Shown here one piece after another: positions 17,884-26,512 of a stretch of 48,840 bases of DNA. The notes below the pieces were generated by a model that saw only the letters and a program-made list of their open reading frames with translations, was not told where the DNA came from and did not search any database. The position numbers were made by a program, and so were the translations under genes. The number at the start of each line of letters is the position of its first letter. The first letter of the stretch is position 1. This DNA comes from Candidatus Pelagibacterales bacterium (GTDB lineage Bacteria > Pseudomonadota > Alphaproteobacteria > TMED109). The stretch is from NCBI GenBank assembly GCA_002684605.1, contig NYVM01000061.1, forward strand, positions 1 through 48,840, in the 5' to 3' direction.

Positions 17884-18618
17884 TTAATGTTCTGGGTGAA
17901 ATGAATCACTTATATATAAGCAGGTTAATACTGCAAATACATAAGCCTGTAAAAAAGCTATTAATGTTTCTAAAACATATAAAACAACTATAAATAATAA
18001 TGGGGCTATTCCCCATATACCTAAAACTACTACAAAACTAGCAAATACTTTTATTATTGTATGACCTGCCATCATATTAGCTGCTAATCTTACCGCTAAA
18101 CTTATAGGTCTAGATATATATGAGACTATTTCTATAGGGACTAATATAGGAATTAAAAATATAGGAACCCCTTTTGGAAGAAAAAGCCTTAGATATTTAT
18201 GACCATGCAATACAAAACCTAAAATTGTTGCTAATAAAAACACTCCAAATGCAAGTGCAAAAGTAATAATTATATGACTTGTAACCGTAAAACTATATGG
18301 AATTAATCCTAACATATTACATAATAAGATAAACATAAACAAAGTATATACTAAGGGAAATAATCTTTTTCCATCATTACCTAAGTTAGACTGTGTTGTA
18401 TTATAAATCATTTCATAGCTCATTTCAGCTATTGATTGTAGGCGGCCTGGAACCACAGATTTTTTCTTAGTAGCATATATTAAGAACACATTTAAAATTA
18501 ATAGAACCGCAATCATCATCAAGGAAGAATTTGTTAATGATATATCAATATTACCAATCTTCATTTCAAAAATTCTTTGTATTGTAAATTGGTCTAATGG
18601 AGAGTGTTTTTCTGTCAA
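17884..18618 (-). CDS. atpB: F0F1 ATP synthase subunit a
   Basis: Stator subunit forming the two proton half-channels against the c-ring. 244 residues, five to six membrane helices. The essential arginine lies in RPISLAVRLAANMMAGH, and the C-terminal block FLQAYVFAVLTCLYISDSFHPEH is characteristic. PGRLQSIAEMSYEMI near the N-terminal side is also conserved. It lies 38 bases after atpI. Confidence 0.98.
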   Translation of the reverse strand: MTEKHSPLDQFTIQRIFEMKIGNIDISLTNSSLMMIAVLLILNVFLIYATKKKSVVPGRLQSIAEMSYEMIYNTTQSNLGNDGKRLFPLVYTLFMFILLCNMLGLIPYSFTVTSHIIITFALAFGVFLLATILGFVLHGHKYLRLFLPKGVPIFLIPILVPIEIVSYISRPISLAVRLAANMMAGHTIIKVFASFVVVLGIWGIAPLLFIVVLYVLETLIAFLQAYVFAVLTCLYISDSFHPEH

Positions 18619-18656
18619 TTTTAATCCTTAACTAAACTTAGAAAGTTAATAATATG

Positions 18657-18968
18657 TTATTCAATATTTTGCAATTTTTTTGTTGATTTATATGAAGTGT
18701 AAATACCTGAAATAAACCCAATAATCAAAAAAATTATTAATAAAATCGGTTTTGTATTAAAATAATAGTCTAAAGTCCAGCCTATTGCTCCTCCTACTAA
18801 TATATTAGCAAATAAGTCTGAAACAATTTTAAATGCATATGAAAAGCCACTAAATTGTTTATTTTGATATTTACTACTCTTATTTATATTCTCTTTCTTA
18901 ACATTATCAATCTTCTTTGTTAGTTCTTTTAATGAATCATCAATATCGCCTACTTTTTTTTTAGACAT
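18657..18968 (-). CDS. atpI: AtpI/AtpZ-like ATP synthase assembly protein
   Basis: 103-residue small membrane protein at the head of the F0 operon. The first ~45 residues are charged and likely helical; then two hydrophobic helices (about 48-68 and 75-93) surround the family motif GGAIGWTLDYYFNTKP. Members are thought to help c-ring assembly or magnesium supply and are not essential. Position directly before atpB supports the call. A possible promoter lies just upstream at 19002-19030. Confidence 0.9.
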   Translation of the reverse strand: MSKKKVGDIDDSLKELTKKIDNVKKENINKSSKYQNKQFSGFSYAFKIVSDLFANILVGGAIGWTLDYYFNTKPILLIIFLIIGFISGIYTSYKSTKKLQNIE

Positions 18969-19001
18969 ATATTTAAACCTTCAAAATATCATGATTTTTG
19001 A

Positions 19002-19030
19002 AAAATAATATATAGATATACAGCTGTCAA
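19002..19030 (-). promoter_or_regulatory. Possible sigma70 promoter for the F0 ATP synthase operon
   Basis: On the minus strand a perfect -35 box TTGACA (19030-19025) is followed after 17 bases by TATTTT (19007-19002), 33 bases before the atpI start. An alternative TATTAT at 19010-19005 fits the -10 consensus better but leaves only a 14-base spacer. The site lies in the 89-base gap between the smc stop and atpI, so it could let the ATP synthase genes be expressed independently of smc. Confidence 0.35.
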
Positions 19031-19057
19031 GAAAGCTCAAAAATATATATAAAAATA

Positions 19058-22000
19058 CTATGCAACTTTAATCTTTTCTGCATCTTTTAGAGAAACAGAT
19101 ACTAATTGGGATACTCCTGGTTCTTGCATTGTAATACCATACAAGCGGTCCATTCTTGCCATAGTTAATCGATGGTGACTTATCACCAAAAATCTAGTTT
19201 CAGATTTTTTTGAGATGGAATCTATCAAATCTAAGAATCTATCTACGTTTGATTCATCTAAAGGAGCATCAACTTCATCTAATACACAAATAGGTGAAGG
19301 TTTAGTAAGGAAAACTGAAAAAATTAATGCCATAGCCGTTAAAGCTTGCTCTCCTCCTGAAAGTAAGCTCATTTGCTGCAGTTTTTTTCCTGGTGGAGAG
19401 GCCATTAGTTCTAGGCCTGATTCTAAAGGGTCCTCTGAACCTTCAAGGTTTAGATAGGCTTCTCCACCTCCAAATAAATTCGTAAACAATTCTTTAAAAT
19501 GTTTATTAACTTCGTCAAATGCCTCTAATAACCTTGCTCTTGCTTCTTTATTTATAGCTCTTATGCTTGACCTTAATTTATTAATAGCATTAATTAGATC
19601 TTCTTTTTCTTTCTCTATTTCCTCTAATTTTATTCTTAATTTTTCTGAATCTTCTTCTGCTACTAAATTTACGGGTCCTATTCTTTCTCTTTGTATTATT
19701 AATTTCTCTAAAGCTAAGTTAGATTCCTCTATACCTTGTATTTCTATAGATAAATCAATTATTTCATTAAATTTATCCGGAGTAATTTTAAGTTTTTCAT
19801 AGATTCTTTCTCTATCTTCATTATTTCTTTCTATAGATTGTTGAAGAAGGCTTTCTTGTCTGGCTTTATCTTCCCTATAATTGATTAATTCTTCATTATA
19901 TGTCTTAAGCTCATTAAGTATGCTTTTATTCTCATTTTCTTTATTTAATAATTTTTCAGATATATTATTTGATTTTTTCTTTAAATTATCAATTTCATTA
20001 AATATTTTTAATTTTAATTTTTCTATTTGTATAGGTTTAAGATCAAGGTTTTTGATATCTATCTCTAATTGATTTTTATTATACTTAAGGCTCTTAATTC
20101 TATTTTTTATATTATTTATTTGGGAATCTAACCTAGACTTTTCATTTACTAACTGGTTTAAATGATTTTCTCTATTATCAATAATACTTAATTCTTTTTG
20201 GTAGACAGAAAAATAATTATTTAATTCTATTTTTTTTTCATTATTTTTGGATGTTATTTGGTCTATATTTTTTTTTAAATCCTCTATCTGGGTTATAGAC
20301 AGCTCTTTTTTTAAACATATAGCTAGTTCATTCGATAATTTTTGAAATAAATATTCATTTTTTGACTTGGATGATTCAAGAATTGCTAACTTAGTTTTAT
20401 TTATATTATTGTTTTCTATATAAATAGACATAGCACTTTGCTCTTTTTCTATAATGCTTCTTATATCTTTTTTTCTATTATTTATCTTAAGCAATACAGC
20501 ACTATTATCAATTTTATTATTTTCAGAAGAATTTATTTCAGAGTTTAAGTTTAAAATATCTGTCTCATGGTTACTTATTTCTGATTGAAGAGAATTAATT
20601 TTAGAAGTTAATTCTATAAGGTTTGTTTTATTCTGTAATATTTGATTTGCAGGTGTTTTAGCATTTTCTGTATGAGTATAGCCGTCCCATCTCCATAAGC
20701 CACCATTTTTAGTAACTAATTGTTGTCCTGGTATAAGTTTATGCTGCAGAAGGTCTCCTTGTTGAGAATTATCAACTAAACCTGTTAATTTTAAAATATT
20801 TAATACTGCAGGAACGCCTTTAGTATAATCAGACAAGCTTTTAATACCCTCAGGAAGGCTTTTTAAGGATTGCTGGTCTATGTTTCTCCATTCAATAGAA
20901 GATTTTTCAAGTGAAGCCTTAAGCCCATGACCTAAAGCAGCTTCTATTGCTTTTTCAAACCCATTAGGAAATTTAAGATAATTTATGACAATATTTTTTT
21001 CATCACTTTCAAATAGTTTAGTTAAAATATCTTTAGAAGCATTATATTGATCTATACTTCTTAATTTATTTTGTAAGACTATTTTTTTTTGATCAATTTT
21101 TTCATTTAAGTTTTTAATTTCTTCAACAATAATATCTAATTTTTTAAGTGTATATATTTCTTTACTATCTTCATCTTTTAATTTTTTTTTTAGAATATCT
21201 ATCTTATTTAAGAAAAAATCTTTTTCATTATTTTCTTTACTTATAGTATTTAAATTTTTTATTTCTTCTTTATTTTTTTGTAAGTTATTTTTAGTTTCTT
21301 CCTTTTGTAGTTTTAGTTTTACGATTTCGTTTTGTAAATTTTCTATTTGAGATGTATTATATGCTAAAGCTCTTTCTGATTCTGTTAATTTTTCAGAGTT
21401 ATATGCTTCTTCTTTTTTTAAATTTTCTAAATTTTCCTTGAGTTCATTAATATTTATATCAGTAGTATTTATCTTTATTGTATTTATATTAGATGTTAAT
21501 TCTTTATATTGAATATCTAGTTCTTTAAATAATTTTTCTTCGTTAAATATTTCAGCTATTAAATTCTTAATAGTATCTTTTTGTTTAGCTTTCTCTAAAG
21601 AGATACTTTCTTCTTCTTTAATAAGAATGTCATATTCAACTTTAAGTTTATTTAATATATTTGAATATTTTTGATTTTCTTCTCTTAATGCAGGCAAATC
21701 ATTTTCAATATTTTGCTGTTGAAGTGATACACTAGCTATTTTTCTAGTAATTTGATTAACGTTTTCAGCACAGGATCCTAATTGTTTTTTATTGATTTCT
21801 ATTTTTTCTATATTGCTATTCCAACGTTGATAGAGAATAGTTGCTTCTAACTTTCTAATATTTTCAGAAATAGTTTTATAGCGTTTAGCTTGATTAGATT
21901 GTCTAGATAATTCTTTTAATCTACTTACGTCATTAGTAATAATCTCTTCTAATTTATCTAGATTTGTTTCTGTTGATTTTAACTTAAGTTCAGTCTCATG

Positions 22001-22531
22001 TTTTCTTGCGTGTATTCCTGATATTCCTGCAGCTTCTTCTAAGATTTGCCTTCTTTCTTGAGGTTTTGAATTAATTATTTTGCCAACTTGTCCCTGGTCA
22101 ACGATTGCATTGGACCTAGACCCAATAGCTATATCTGCATATAAAATCTGAACATCTCTTTGTCTAACTTCTTTATTATTAATTTGATATGTCGAGCCAT
22201 CATCTTTTTCTATTTTTCTAGAAACTTCTATTTCAGAACTATCTGTATATGCTTGAAGTAATTCTTCATTATTGTTTTCTATAGTTAATGTAACTTCTGC
22301 AGAATTTCTTGATGGACGTCCTTTAGTGCCTGCAAAAATAATATCATTCATTTCTCCGGCTCTCAGTCGTGAAGGACCTGCTTCACCCATATTCCATTTC
22401 ATTGCTTCTACTATATTAGATTTACCGCATCCATTTGGGCCAACAAGTCCCGTAAGTCCAGGCTTAATATCAAGCACAGTTGTATCAACAAAAGATTTAA
22501 AACCAGTAATTTTTAATCGAGTAAATTTCAT
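19058..22531 (-). CDS. smc: Chromosome segregation ATPase SMC
   Basis: 1157-residue SMC ATPase, the core of the bacterial condensin that compacts and segregates chromosomes. The N-terminal head has Walker A GPNGCGKS at 31-38. Two very long coiled-coil arms rich in Lys, Glu, Asn and Ile flank a hinge at roughly 500-640. The C-terminal head has the ABC signature LSGGEQ near 1054 and Walker B with DEVDAPLDE near 1083. Length is normal. Its AT-rich coiled coils encode many Lys, Asn and Ile residues. ScpA and ScpB are not in the window. The genes before it (dciA-like, dsbA-like) are in the same direction; this order recurs in alphaproteobacteria. Confidence 0.98.
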   Translation of the reverse strand: MKFTRLKITGFKSFVDTTVLDIKPGLTGLVGPNGCGKSNIVEAMKWNMGEAGPSRLRAGEMNDIIFAGTKGRPSRNSAEVTLTIENNNEELLQAYTDSSEIEVSRKIEKDDGSTYQINNKEVRQRDVQILYADIAIGSRSNAIVDQGQVGKIINSKPQERRQILEEAAGISGIHARKHETELKLKSTETNLDKLEEIITNDVSRLKELSRQSNQAKRYKTISENIRKLEATILYQRWNSNIEKIEINKKQLGSCAENVNQITRKIASVSLQQQNIENDLPALREENQKYSNILNKLKVEYDILIKEEESISLEKAKQKDTIKNLIAEIFNEEKLFKELDIQYKELTSNINTIKINTTDININELKENLENLKKEEAYNSEKLTESERALAYNTSQIENLQNEIVKLKLQKEETKNNLQKNKEEIKNLNTISKENNEKDFFLNKIDILKKKLKDEDSKEIYTLKKLDIIVEEIKNLNEKIDQKKIVLQNKLRSIDQYNASKDILTKLFESDEKNIVINYLKFPNGFEKAIEAALGHGLKASLEKSSIEWRNIDQQSLKSLPEGIKSLSDYTKGVPAVLNILKLTGLVDNSQQGDLLQHKLIPGQQLVTKNGGLWRWDGYTHTENAKTPANQILQNKTNLIELTSKINSLQSEISNHETDILNLNSEINSSENNKIDNSAVLLKINNRKKDIRSIIEKEQSAMSIYIENNNINKTKLAILESSKSKNEYLFQKLSNELAICLKKELSITQIEDLKKNIDQITSKNNEKKIELNNYFSVYQKELSIIDNRENHLNQLVNEKSRLDSQINNIKNRIKSLKYNKNQLEIDIKNLDLKPIQIEKLKLKIFNEIDNLKKKSNNISEKLLNKENENKSILNELKTYNEELINYREDKARQESLLQQSIERNNEDRERIYEKLKITPDKFNEIIDLSIEIQGIEESNLALEKLIIQRERIGPVNLVAEEDSEKLRIKLEEIEKEKEDLINAINKLRSSIRAINKEARARLLEAFDEVNKHFKELFTNLFGGGEAYLNLEGSEDPLESGLELMASPPGKKLQQMSLLSGGEQALTAMALIFSVFLTKPSPICVLDEVDAPLDESNVDRFLDLIDSISKKSETRFLVISHHRLTMARMDRLYGITMQEPGVSQLVSVSLKDAEKIKVA

Positions 22532-22559
22532 TAAGAAGCCATATAATATAATATATATA

Positions 22560-22591
22560 CTACATATTGTAGGTTAAATTTATTATTTAAC
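22560..22591. other. Two abutting small inverted repeats between dsbA-like gene and smc
   Basis: CTACA-TAT-TGTAG (22560-22572) is followed immediately by GTTAAAT-TTATT-ATTTAAC (22573-22591). In the leftward transcript they would form a 7-base-pair and then a 5-base-pair hairpin in the gap after the DsbA-like gene and before smc. There is no T-run after them, so they do not look like a standard terminator. AT-rich sequence gives such stems by chance fairly often. Confidence 0.3.
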
Positions 22592-22617
22592 AAGATATTC
22601 TTTTTTCTAATATAATA

Positions 22618-23211
22618 TTATTTTAATATTTTCTTTAAATTTTTAAGATTAAATTTACCTTCAAATTTTTTACCATTTACAAAAAATGTTGGAGTTGCTT
22701 CTACACCTTTTATATCAATGGCATACTTTCTACCTGCTAATAATGATTTCCATCTTTCTTGATTTTCTGTTGTTTCTTCAAGACAGGATAGAATAGTTGC
22801 TTTTTCCAAGCCTAATGGCTGTAATATTTCAGATATAGATTTCATAATATCATCAGCGCGTGTCCACTCAGCTTGCTTTTGAAATAGTCTGTCTAGTACA
22901 GGGTAAAATTGGTCATCATTCATACATTGAGTTATCATAGAGCCTATCATCGCTCCTCTATCAAGAGGAAAGTCATAAAAAATTAATTTTGCAGCACCTT
23001 TATCAATATATTCTTTTTTTATACTTTTTAAATCATTATTATGAAAACTAGCACAATGCCCACAAGACATAGAAGCGTATTCTTCTATAATAATTTTTGC
23101 ATCTGCATTTCCTAAAACTCTTCCTGATAAAGGTTTAGAAGTTTCATCTGCAAATGATGCAAAAGGTAACGCCAAAAATATTATAAATATAATTTTAATT
23201 AGACTTTTCAT
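22618..23211 (-). CDS. DsbA-family periplasmic thiol:disulfide oxidoreductase
   Basis: 197 residues with a signal peptide (about 1-21, ending FASFA), then a thioredoxin fold with an inserted helical domain. The active site is C50-GH-C53 in SMSCGHCASFHN, and the cis-proline loop is in VEATPTFFVNG. FYDFPLDRGA is also typical of the DsbA/Com1 type found in alphaproteobacteria. It probably introduces or isomerises disulfides in exported proteins. A DsbD-like reductase (11899-13941) is the only other dedicated thiol-redox protein here, and no DsbB is in view, so the direction of electron flow is uncertain. Confidence 0.92.
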   Translation of the reverse strand: MKSLIKIIFIIFLALPFASFADETSKPLSGRVLGNADAKIIIEEYASMSCGHCASFHNNDLKSIKKEYIDKGAAKLIFYDFPLDRGAMIGSMITQCMNDDQFYPVLDRLFQKQAEWTRADDIMKSISEILQPLGLEKATILSCLEETTENQERWKSLLAGRKYAIDIKGVEATPTFFVNGKKFEGKFNLKNLKKILK

Positions 23212-23235
23212 TCTTTAGCTCCTCATAAGTTTCAT

Positions 23236-23697
23236 TTATTTTGCTTCAGAAAAAAATGATTTAGCAAATCGGCTAAGATTTTCTTTAAGTTTTTCATCTT
23301 TAACTTTGTTTAGTATAGAATTCAATTCTTTATTTTCTTTAGTAGATAAAGTATTTTTTTTGATAGTTACAGCTTTATTTTCGTTTTCAACTCGCCCTTG
23401 TTTTATTTTGATACCTGTAACAGCTTTATAGCCCATCATTAATGTAATTCTATTGATAATTTTAGGAATAGTATATTGAAACTCTAGTGCATTAGAGCTG
23501 TTACATTTAACAATAAGTATTTTGTTTTGTGTTAGTGATTCAGGAATAGAGTATGAGCTTATCTCATCTCCAACTATATCTCTCCAATTAGTTAGAACTT
23601 TTTGTTCTTTAAACCCTCTTTTTTTAAAAATATCTTTAGTAATACTTCTGGATAAAATATTAATTCTTTGAGGTTTATATAATTTTTTTGAGCTCAT
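23236..23697 (-). CDS. dciA: DUF721 / DciA-like protein
   Basis: 153 residues. The N-terminal half fits the DUF721 domain: ILTNWRDIVGDEISSYSIPESL and LIVKCNSSNALEFQYTIPKIINRI, the KH-like fold that in DciA loads or activates the replicative helicase DnaB. The C-terminal third is lysine-rich and probably disordered, as in other DciA proteins. The genome neighbourhood (mutY divergent, dsbA-like and smc downstream) is the usual alphaproteobacterial location. The helicase-loading role is taken from the family; no dnaB or dnaC is in the window. Confidence 0.85.
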   Translation of the reverse strand: MSSKKLYKPQRINILSRSITKDIFKKRGFKEQKVLTNWRDIVGDEISSYSIPESLTQNKILIVKCNSSNALEFQYTIPKIINRITLMMGYKAVTGIKIKQGRVENENKAVTIKKNTLSTKENKELNSILNKVKDEKLKENLSRFAKSFFSEAK

Positions 23698-23762
23698 GTT
23701 TCATAATCAACGTATTAAGTTATATTAAAATATTAATAAATAAATTATGGAAGATAAGAGCC

Positions 23763-24788
23763 TTGGATACAAATAAAATAATTTTAAAATGGTTTGATAA
23801 AGAAAAGAGGGATTTACCTTGGCGAAACTCAAATAAGTCATCCATTGATATATATAAAGTATGGATTAGTGAAATTATGCTTCAGCAAACAACTGTTAAT
23901 GCTGTAATTCCATATTTTAAAAAATTTATAGAAAGATTTCCAAGTATTTACTCGTTAGCTGACGCTACATTAGATGAAGTATTATCTTATTGGGCAGGGC
24001 TAGGGTATTACTCACGAGCAAGAAATATTCATAAATGCGCTGTAATAATTGTAAACCAATATAACGGTTTATTTCCTAAAATTGAGACAGATTTAATTAA
24101 GTTGCCAGGTATTGGAGATTATACAGCTGCTGCAATATGTGCTATTGCTTATAATCAAGTAGCAATAGCAGTTGACGTTAATATAGAAAGAGTGATTTCA
24201 AGAATCTATAATAAACATAATATTAAAAAAGTAGAGATTAAATTATTAATAAGTAACTTTATATCTCTTGATAGACCGGGTGATTTTACAGAAGCATTAA
24301 TGGATTTAGGAGCTAAAGTTTGTAAGGCAAGAGATCCTAATTGTAAAAATTGCCCATTAAATACCATATGTAAAACATATTTAAAAAACAAAAGTGCTTT
24401 ATTAAAAAAAACTAAACTTATTACAAAGAAAAAAATTAGATATGGTAATTGCTATATAATTTCTAGAGATATAGACCAAAAATATTTTTTTATTAGGAGG
24501 CCTCTTAAAGGACTTTTAGGAGGCATGCTATCTTTTCCTTCTTCTGATTGGAGAGAGGATAAAAATAATTTAGAAAATGAAGAATTATTTGAAGGTTTAA
24601 TAATTAGAAATCAGATAAATAAGCCTATAAATATGATAACACATACATTTAGTCATTTTAAATTAATTTTAGATATATATGTGTTAAAAATTATAGATTC
24701 TATAGATATAGAAGGCGAATGGATAGAATTGGATGAAGCCTTTACAGAATTACCCTCTTTAATGAAGAAAGTAGCCCATACTGTTTAA
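23763..24788 (+). CDS. mutY: A/G-specific adenine glycosylase
   Basis: Removes adenine mispaired with 8-oxoguanine. About 341 residues. The catalytic Glu sits in SEIMLQQTTV, the helix-hairpin-helix in LPGIGDYTAAAI, and the catalytic Asp in AVDVNIERV. The four Fe-S cysteines are C187-x6-C194-x2-C197-x5-C203, exactly the MutY spacing. The C-terminal NUDIX-like 8-oxoG recognition domain follows. I choose TTG at 23763 (LDTNKIILKW), preceded by GGAAGA; the frame is open back to 23688, but that would add 25 unrelated residues and run into the divergent dciA start. It overlaps the end of convergent ccrM by 4 bases. Confidence 0.95.
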   Translation: MDTNKIILKWFDKEKRDLPWRNSNKSSIDIYKVWISEIMLQQTTVNAVIPYFKKFIERFPSIYSLADATLDEVLSYWAGLGYYSRARNIHKCAVIIVNQYNGLFPKIETDLIKLPGIGDYTAAAICAIAYNQVAIAVDVNIERVISRIYNKHNIKKVEIKLLISNFISLDRPGDFTEALMDLGAKVCKARDPNCKNCPLNTICKTYLKNKSALLKKTKLITKKKIRYGNCYIISRDIDQKYFFIRRPLKGLLGGMLSFPSSDWREDKNNLENEELFEGLIIRNQINKPINMITHTFSHFKLILDIYVLKIIDSIDIEGEWIELDEAFTELPSLMKKVAHTV

Positions 24789-25858
24789 TGTATTATATTT
24801 TTGTTATACCTAACCTTTTCTCTGAGCTTGTTAATTGATACCAGTTCGCCATTTTCCTCATAATGCCAATAATCCCAACCATTACAGGCTGTAAAACCCT
24901 GTAATTTAGCGCCAACTTTATGAATTGAACCTTCCACTTCTTTATCTGTAAGCAAACTTCCATCTGCTCTTATAGTAGCTTTATGCTTTTTATTTATATC
25001 ATGAAGTTTGGTACCTATTTTAAGCATTCCATTATCAAGTAAACTCCCAAATGGAACTTTAGTTTCTGATTTTAAGTTTTTCGTAATATTAAGATCTTCA
25101 TCTTTAAGTTGCTCTGTTGATTTAATTCTTTTCTTAGCAAATTTCATATATTCTTTATTTTGTTCAATGCCTATGAAATTTCTTCCAAGTTTCTTTGCCA
25201 CAGCTCCAGTAGAACCTGTTCCAAAAAATGGGTCTAATATTAAATCTCCTTTATTTGTAGAAGAAAGAATAATTCTATGTAAAAGAGATTCCGGTTTTTG
25301 CGTTGGATGTAGAGTTTTTCCAATATTTTTTATTCTTTCTTTTCCTGAACAAATAGGAAGAGTCCAGTCGGACCTCATTTGCTTATCATCATTTAATACT
25401 TTCATAGCTTTATAGTTAAAAGTATATTTTGATTTTTGACTATGACTTGCCCAAATAATTGTTTCATGTGCATTTGTGAATCTATTACCCTTGAAATTAG
25501 GCATTGGATTTGATTTATTCCATATTATGTCGTTCAGAATCCAAAAGTTTAGATTTTGAATCACCGATCCAACTCTAAATATATTATGATATGATCCAAT
25601 AACCCATATCGTTCCATCTTTTTTTAAAACTCTTCGTGCTTCTTTAAGCCAATTTAGAGTAAACGTATCGTATGCTTTAAAGCTATTAAACTTATCCCAA
25701 TCGTGACGGACTCCTTTAACATCAGTTTGGTCTGGACGTAATAGAGGCTTCGATAATTGAAGGTTGTATGGAGGGTCAGCAAAAATCATATCTACCGATT
25801 GATCTTTTAGTTTTGCCATTTCTTTAGTGCATTCACCTAATATATATTCTTGACTCAT
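24785..25858 (-). CDS. ccrM: CcrM-type adenine-specific DNA methyltransferase (GANTC)
   Basis: Beta-class N6-adenine methyltransferase: the catalytic DPPY motif comes first (residues 28-31), and the AdoMet motif DPFFGTGSTGAVAKKLGR comes after the target region near 218. 357 residues, with a C-terminal extension (about 265-350) containing the RAMA-like domain found in Caulobacter CcrM (GMLKIGTKL, ATIRADGSLL, FTACNGWDYWHYE). In that bacterium the enzyme methylates GANTC late in the cell cycle and is a solitary, non-restriction methylase. No restriction enzyme is nearby here either. It is last in the leftward unit that starts at moxR, 41 bases after rnhB. Confidence 0.95.
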   Translation of the reverse strand: MSQEYILGECTKEMAKLKDQSVDMIFADPPYNLQLSKPLLRPDQTDVKGVRHDWDKFNSFKAYDTFTLNWLKEARRVLKKDGTIWVIGSYHNIFRVGSVIQNLNFWILNDIIWNKSNPMPNFKGNRFTNAHETIIWASHSQKSKYTFNYKAMKVLNDDKQMRSDWTLPICSGKERIKNIGKTLHPTQKPESLLHRIILSSTNKGDLILDPFFGTGSTGAVAKKLGRNFIGIEQNKEYMKFAKKRIKSTEQLKDEDLNITKNLKSETKVPFGSLLDNGMLKIGTKLHDINKKHKATIRADGSLLTDKEVEGSIHKVGAKLQGFTACNGWDYWHYEENGELVSINKLREKVRYNKNIIH

Positions 25859-25899
25859 GAGGCTCTCTTTTTATATTAAAATTTAAAATAATATATTAT

Positions 25900-26505
25900 T
25901 TATTTAAATAACTTAAAACTTTTTCTATGATAAGAAGTTATTCCATAAGAATTTATTATTTTATAGTGTTCTTTAGTACCATAACCAGAATTTTTTTTAA
26001 AATTATATTTAGGATAAATTAATCCTATTTGATGCATTAAGTGATCTCTATGTACTTTTGCAACTATAGATGCAGCAGCAATAGAAAGACTTTTAGTATC
26101 ACCTTTAATAATACTCTCTGTTTTACAGTCAATATTTGGGCAGTATATCCCATCTATTAATGCCATTTTAGTATTTATTTTCAGGCCTTCAAATGCTCTT
26201 TTCATTGCTAACAAACTTGCATTAAGAATATTAATCTCATCTATTTCTAGATTTGTAGCTTCCCCAATACTAATATCTAATGCATATTTTTTTATATTTT
26301 TTGCTATTTTTTCTCTTTTAATTTTTGAGATTTTTTTTGAATCATTAATTTCTTTAGGTATTTGATCATGATTTAAAATAATTGCAGCAGCAACAACTGG
26401 TCCAGCTAAACAACCTCTTCCTACTTCATCTATACCGCATATTAAACCATTAAATTTTTTTTCATAATATTTTTCAATTTCAAGATTAGGAGAGATATTA
26501 GTCAT
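25900..26505 (-). CDS. rnhB: Ribonuclease HII
   Basis: Removes RNA from hybrids and single ribonucleotides from DNA. 201 residues. The catalytic acids are in CGIDEVGRGCLAGPVVAAA (D, E), LIDGIY (D) and the later AAASIVAKVHRDH segment. The GRG loop that recognises the RNA-DNA junction is intact. A rnhB-ccrM pair is conserved in alphaproteobacteria. Only 7 bases separate it from the upstream membrane protein gene, so it is part of the moxR-to-ccrM operon. Confidence 0.97.
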   Translation of the reverse strand: MTNISPNLEIEKYYEKKFNGLICGIDEVGRGCLAGPVVAAAIILNHDQIPKEINDSKKISKIKREKIAKNIKKYALDISIGEATNLEIDEINILNASLLAMKRAFEGLKINTKMALIDGIYCPNIDCKTESIIKGDTKSLSIAAASIVAKVHRDHLMHQIGLIYPKYNFKKNSGYGTKEHYKIINSYGITSYHRKSFKLFK

Positions 26506-26512
26506 TATTAGA

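Noticed and set aside
19005..19030. TTGACA with TATTAT as a strong promoter
   Set aside because: The spacer is only 14 bases; I kept the weaker -10 with a 17-base spacer at low confidence instead.
24785..25858. ccrM as part of a restriction-modification system
   Set aside because: No endonuclease gene adjoins it; its neighbours are rnhB and mutY, and the protein has the CcrM-type C-terminal domain of solitary methylases.
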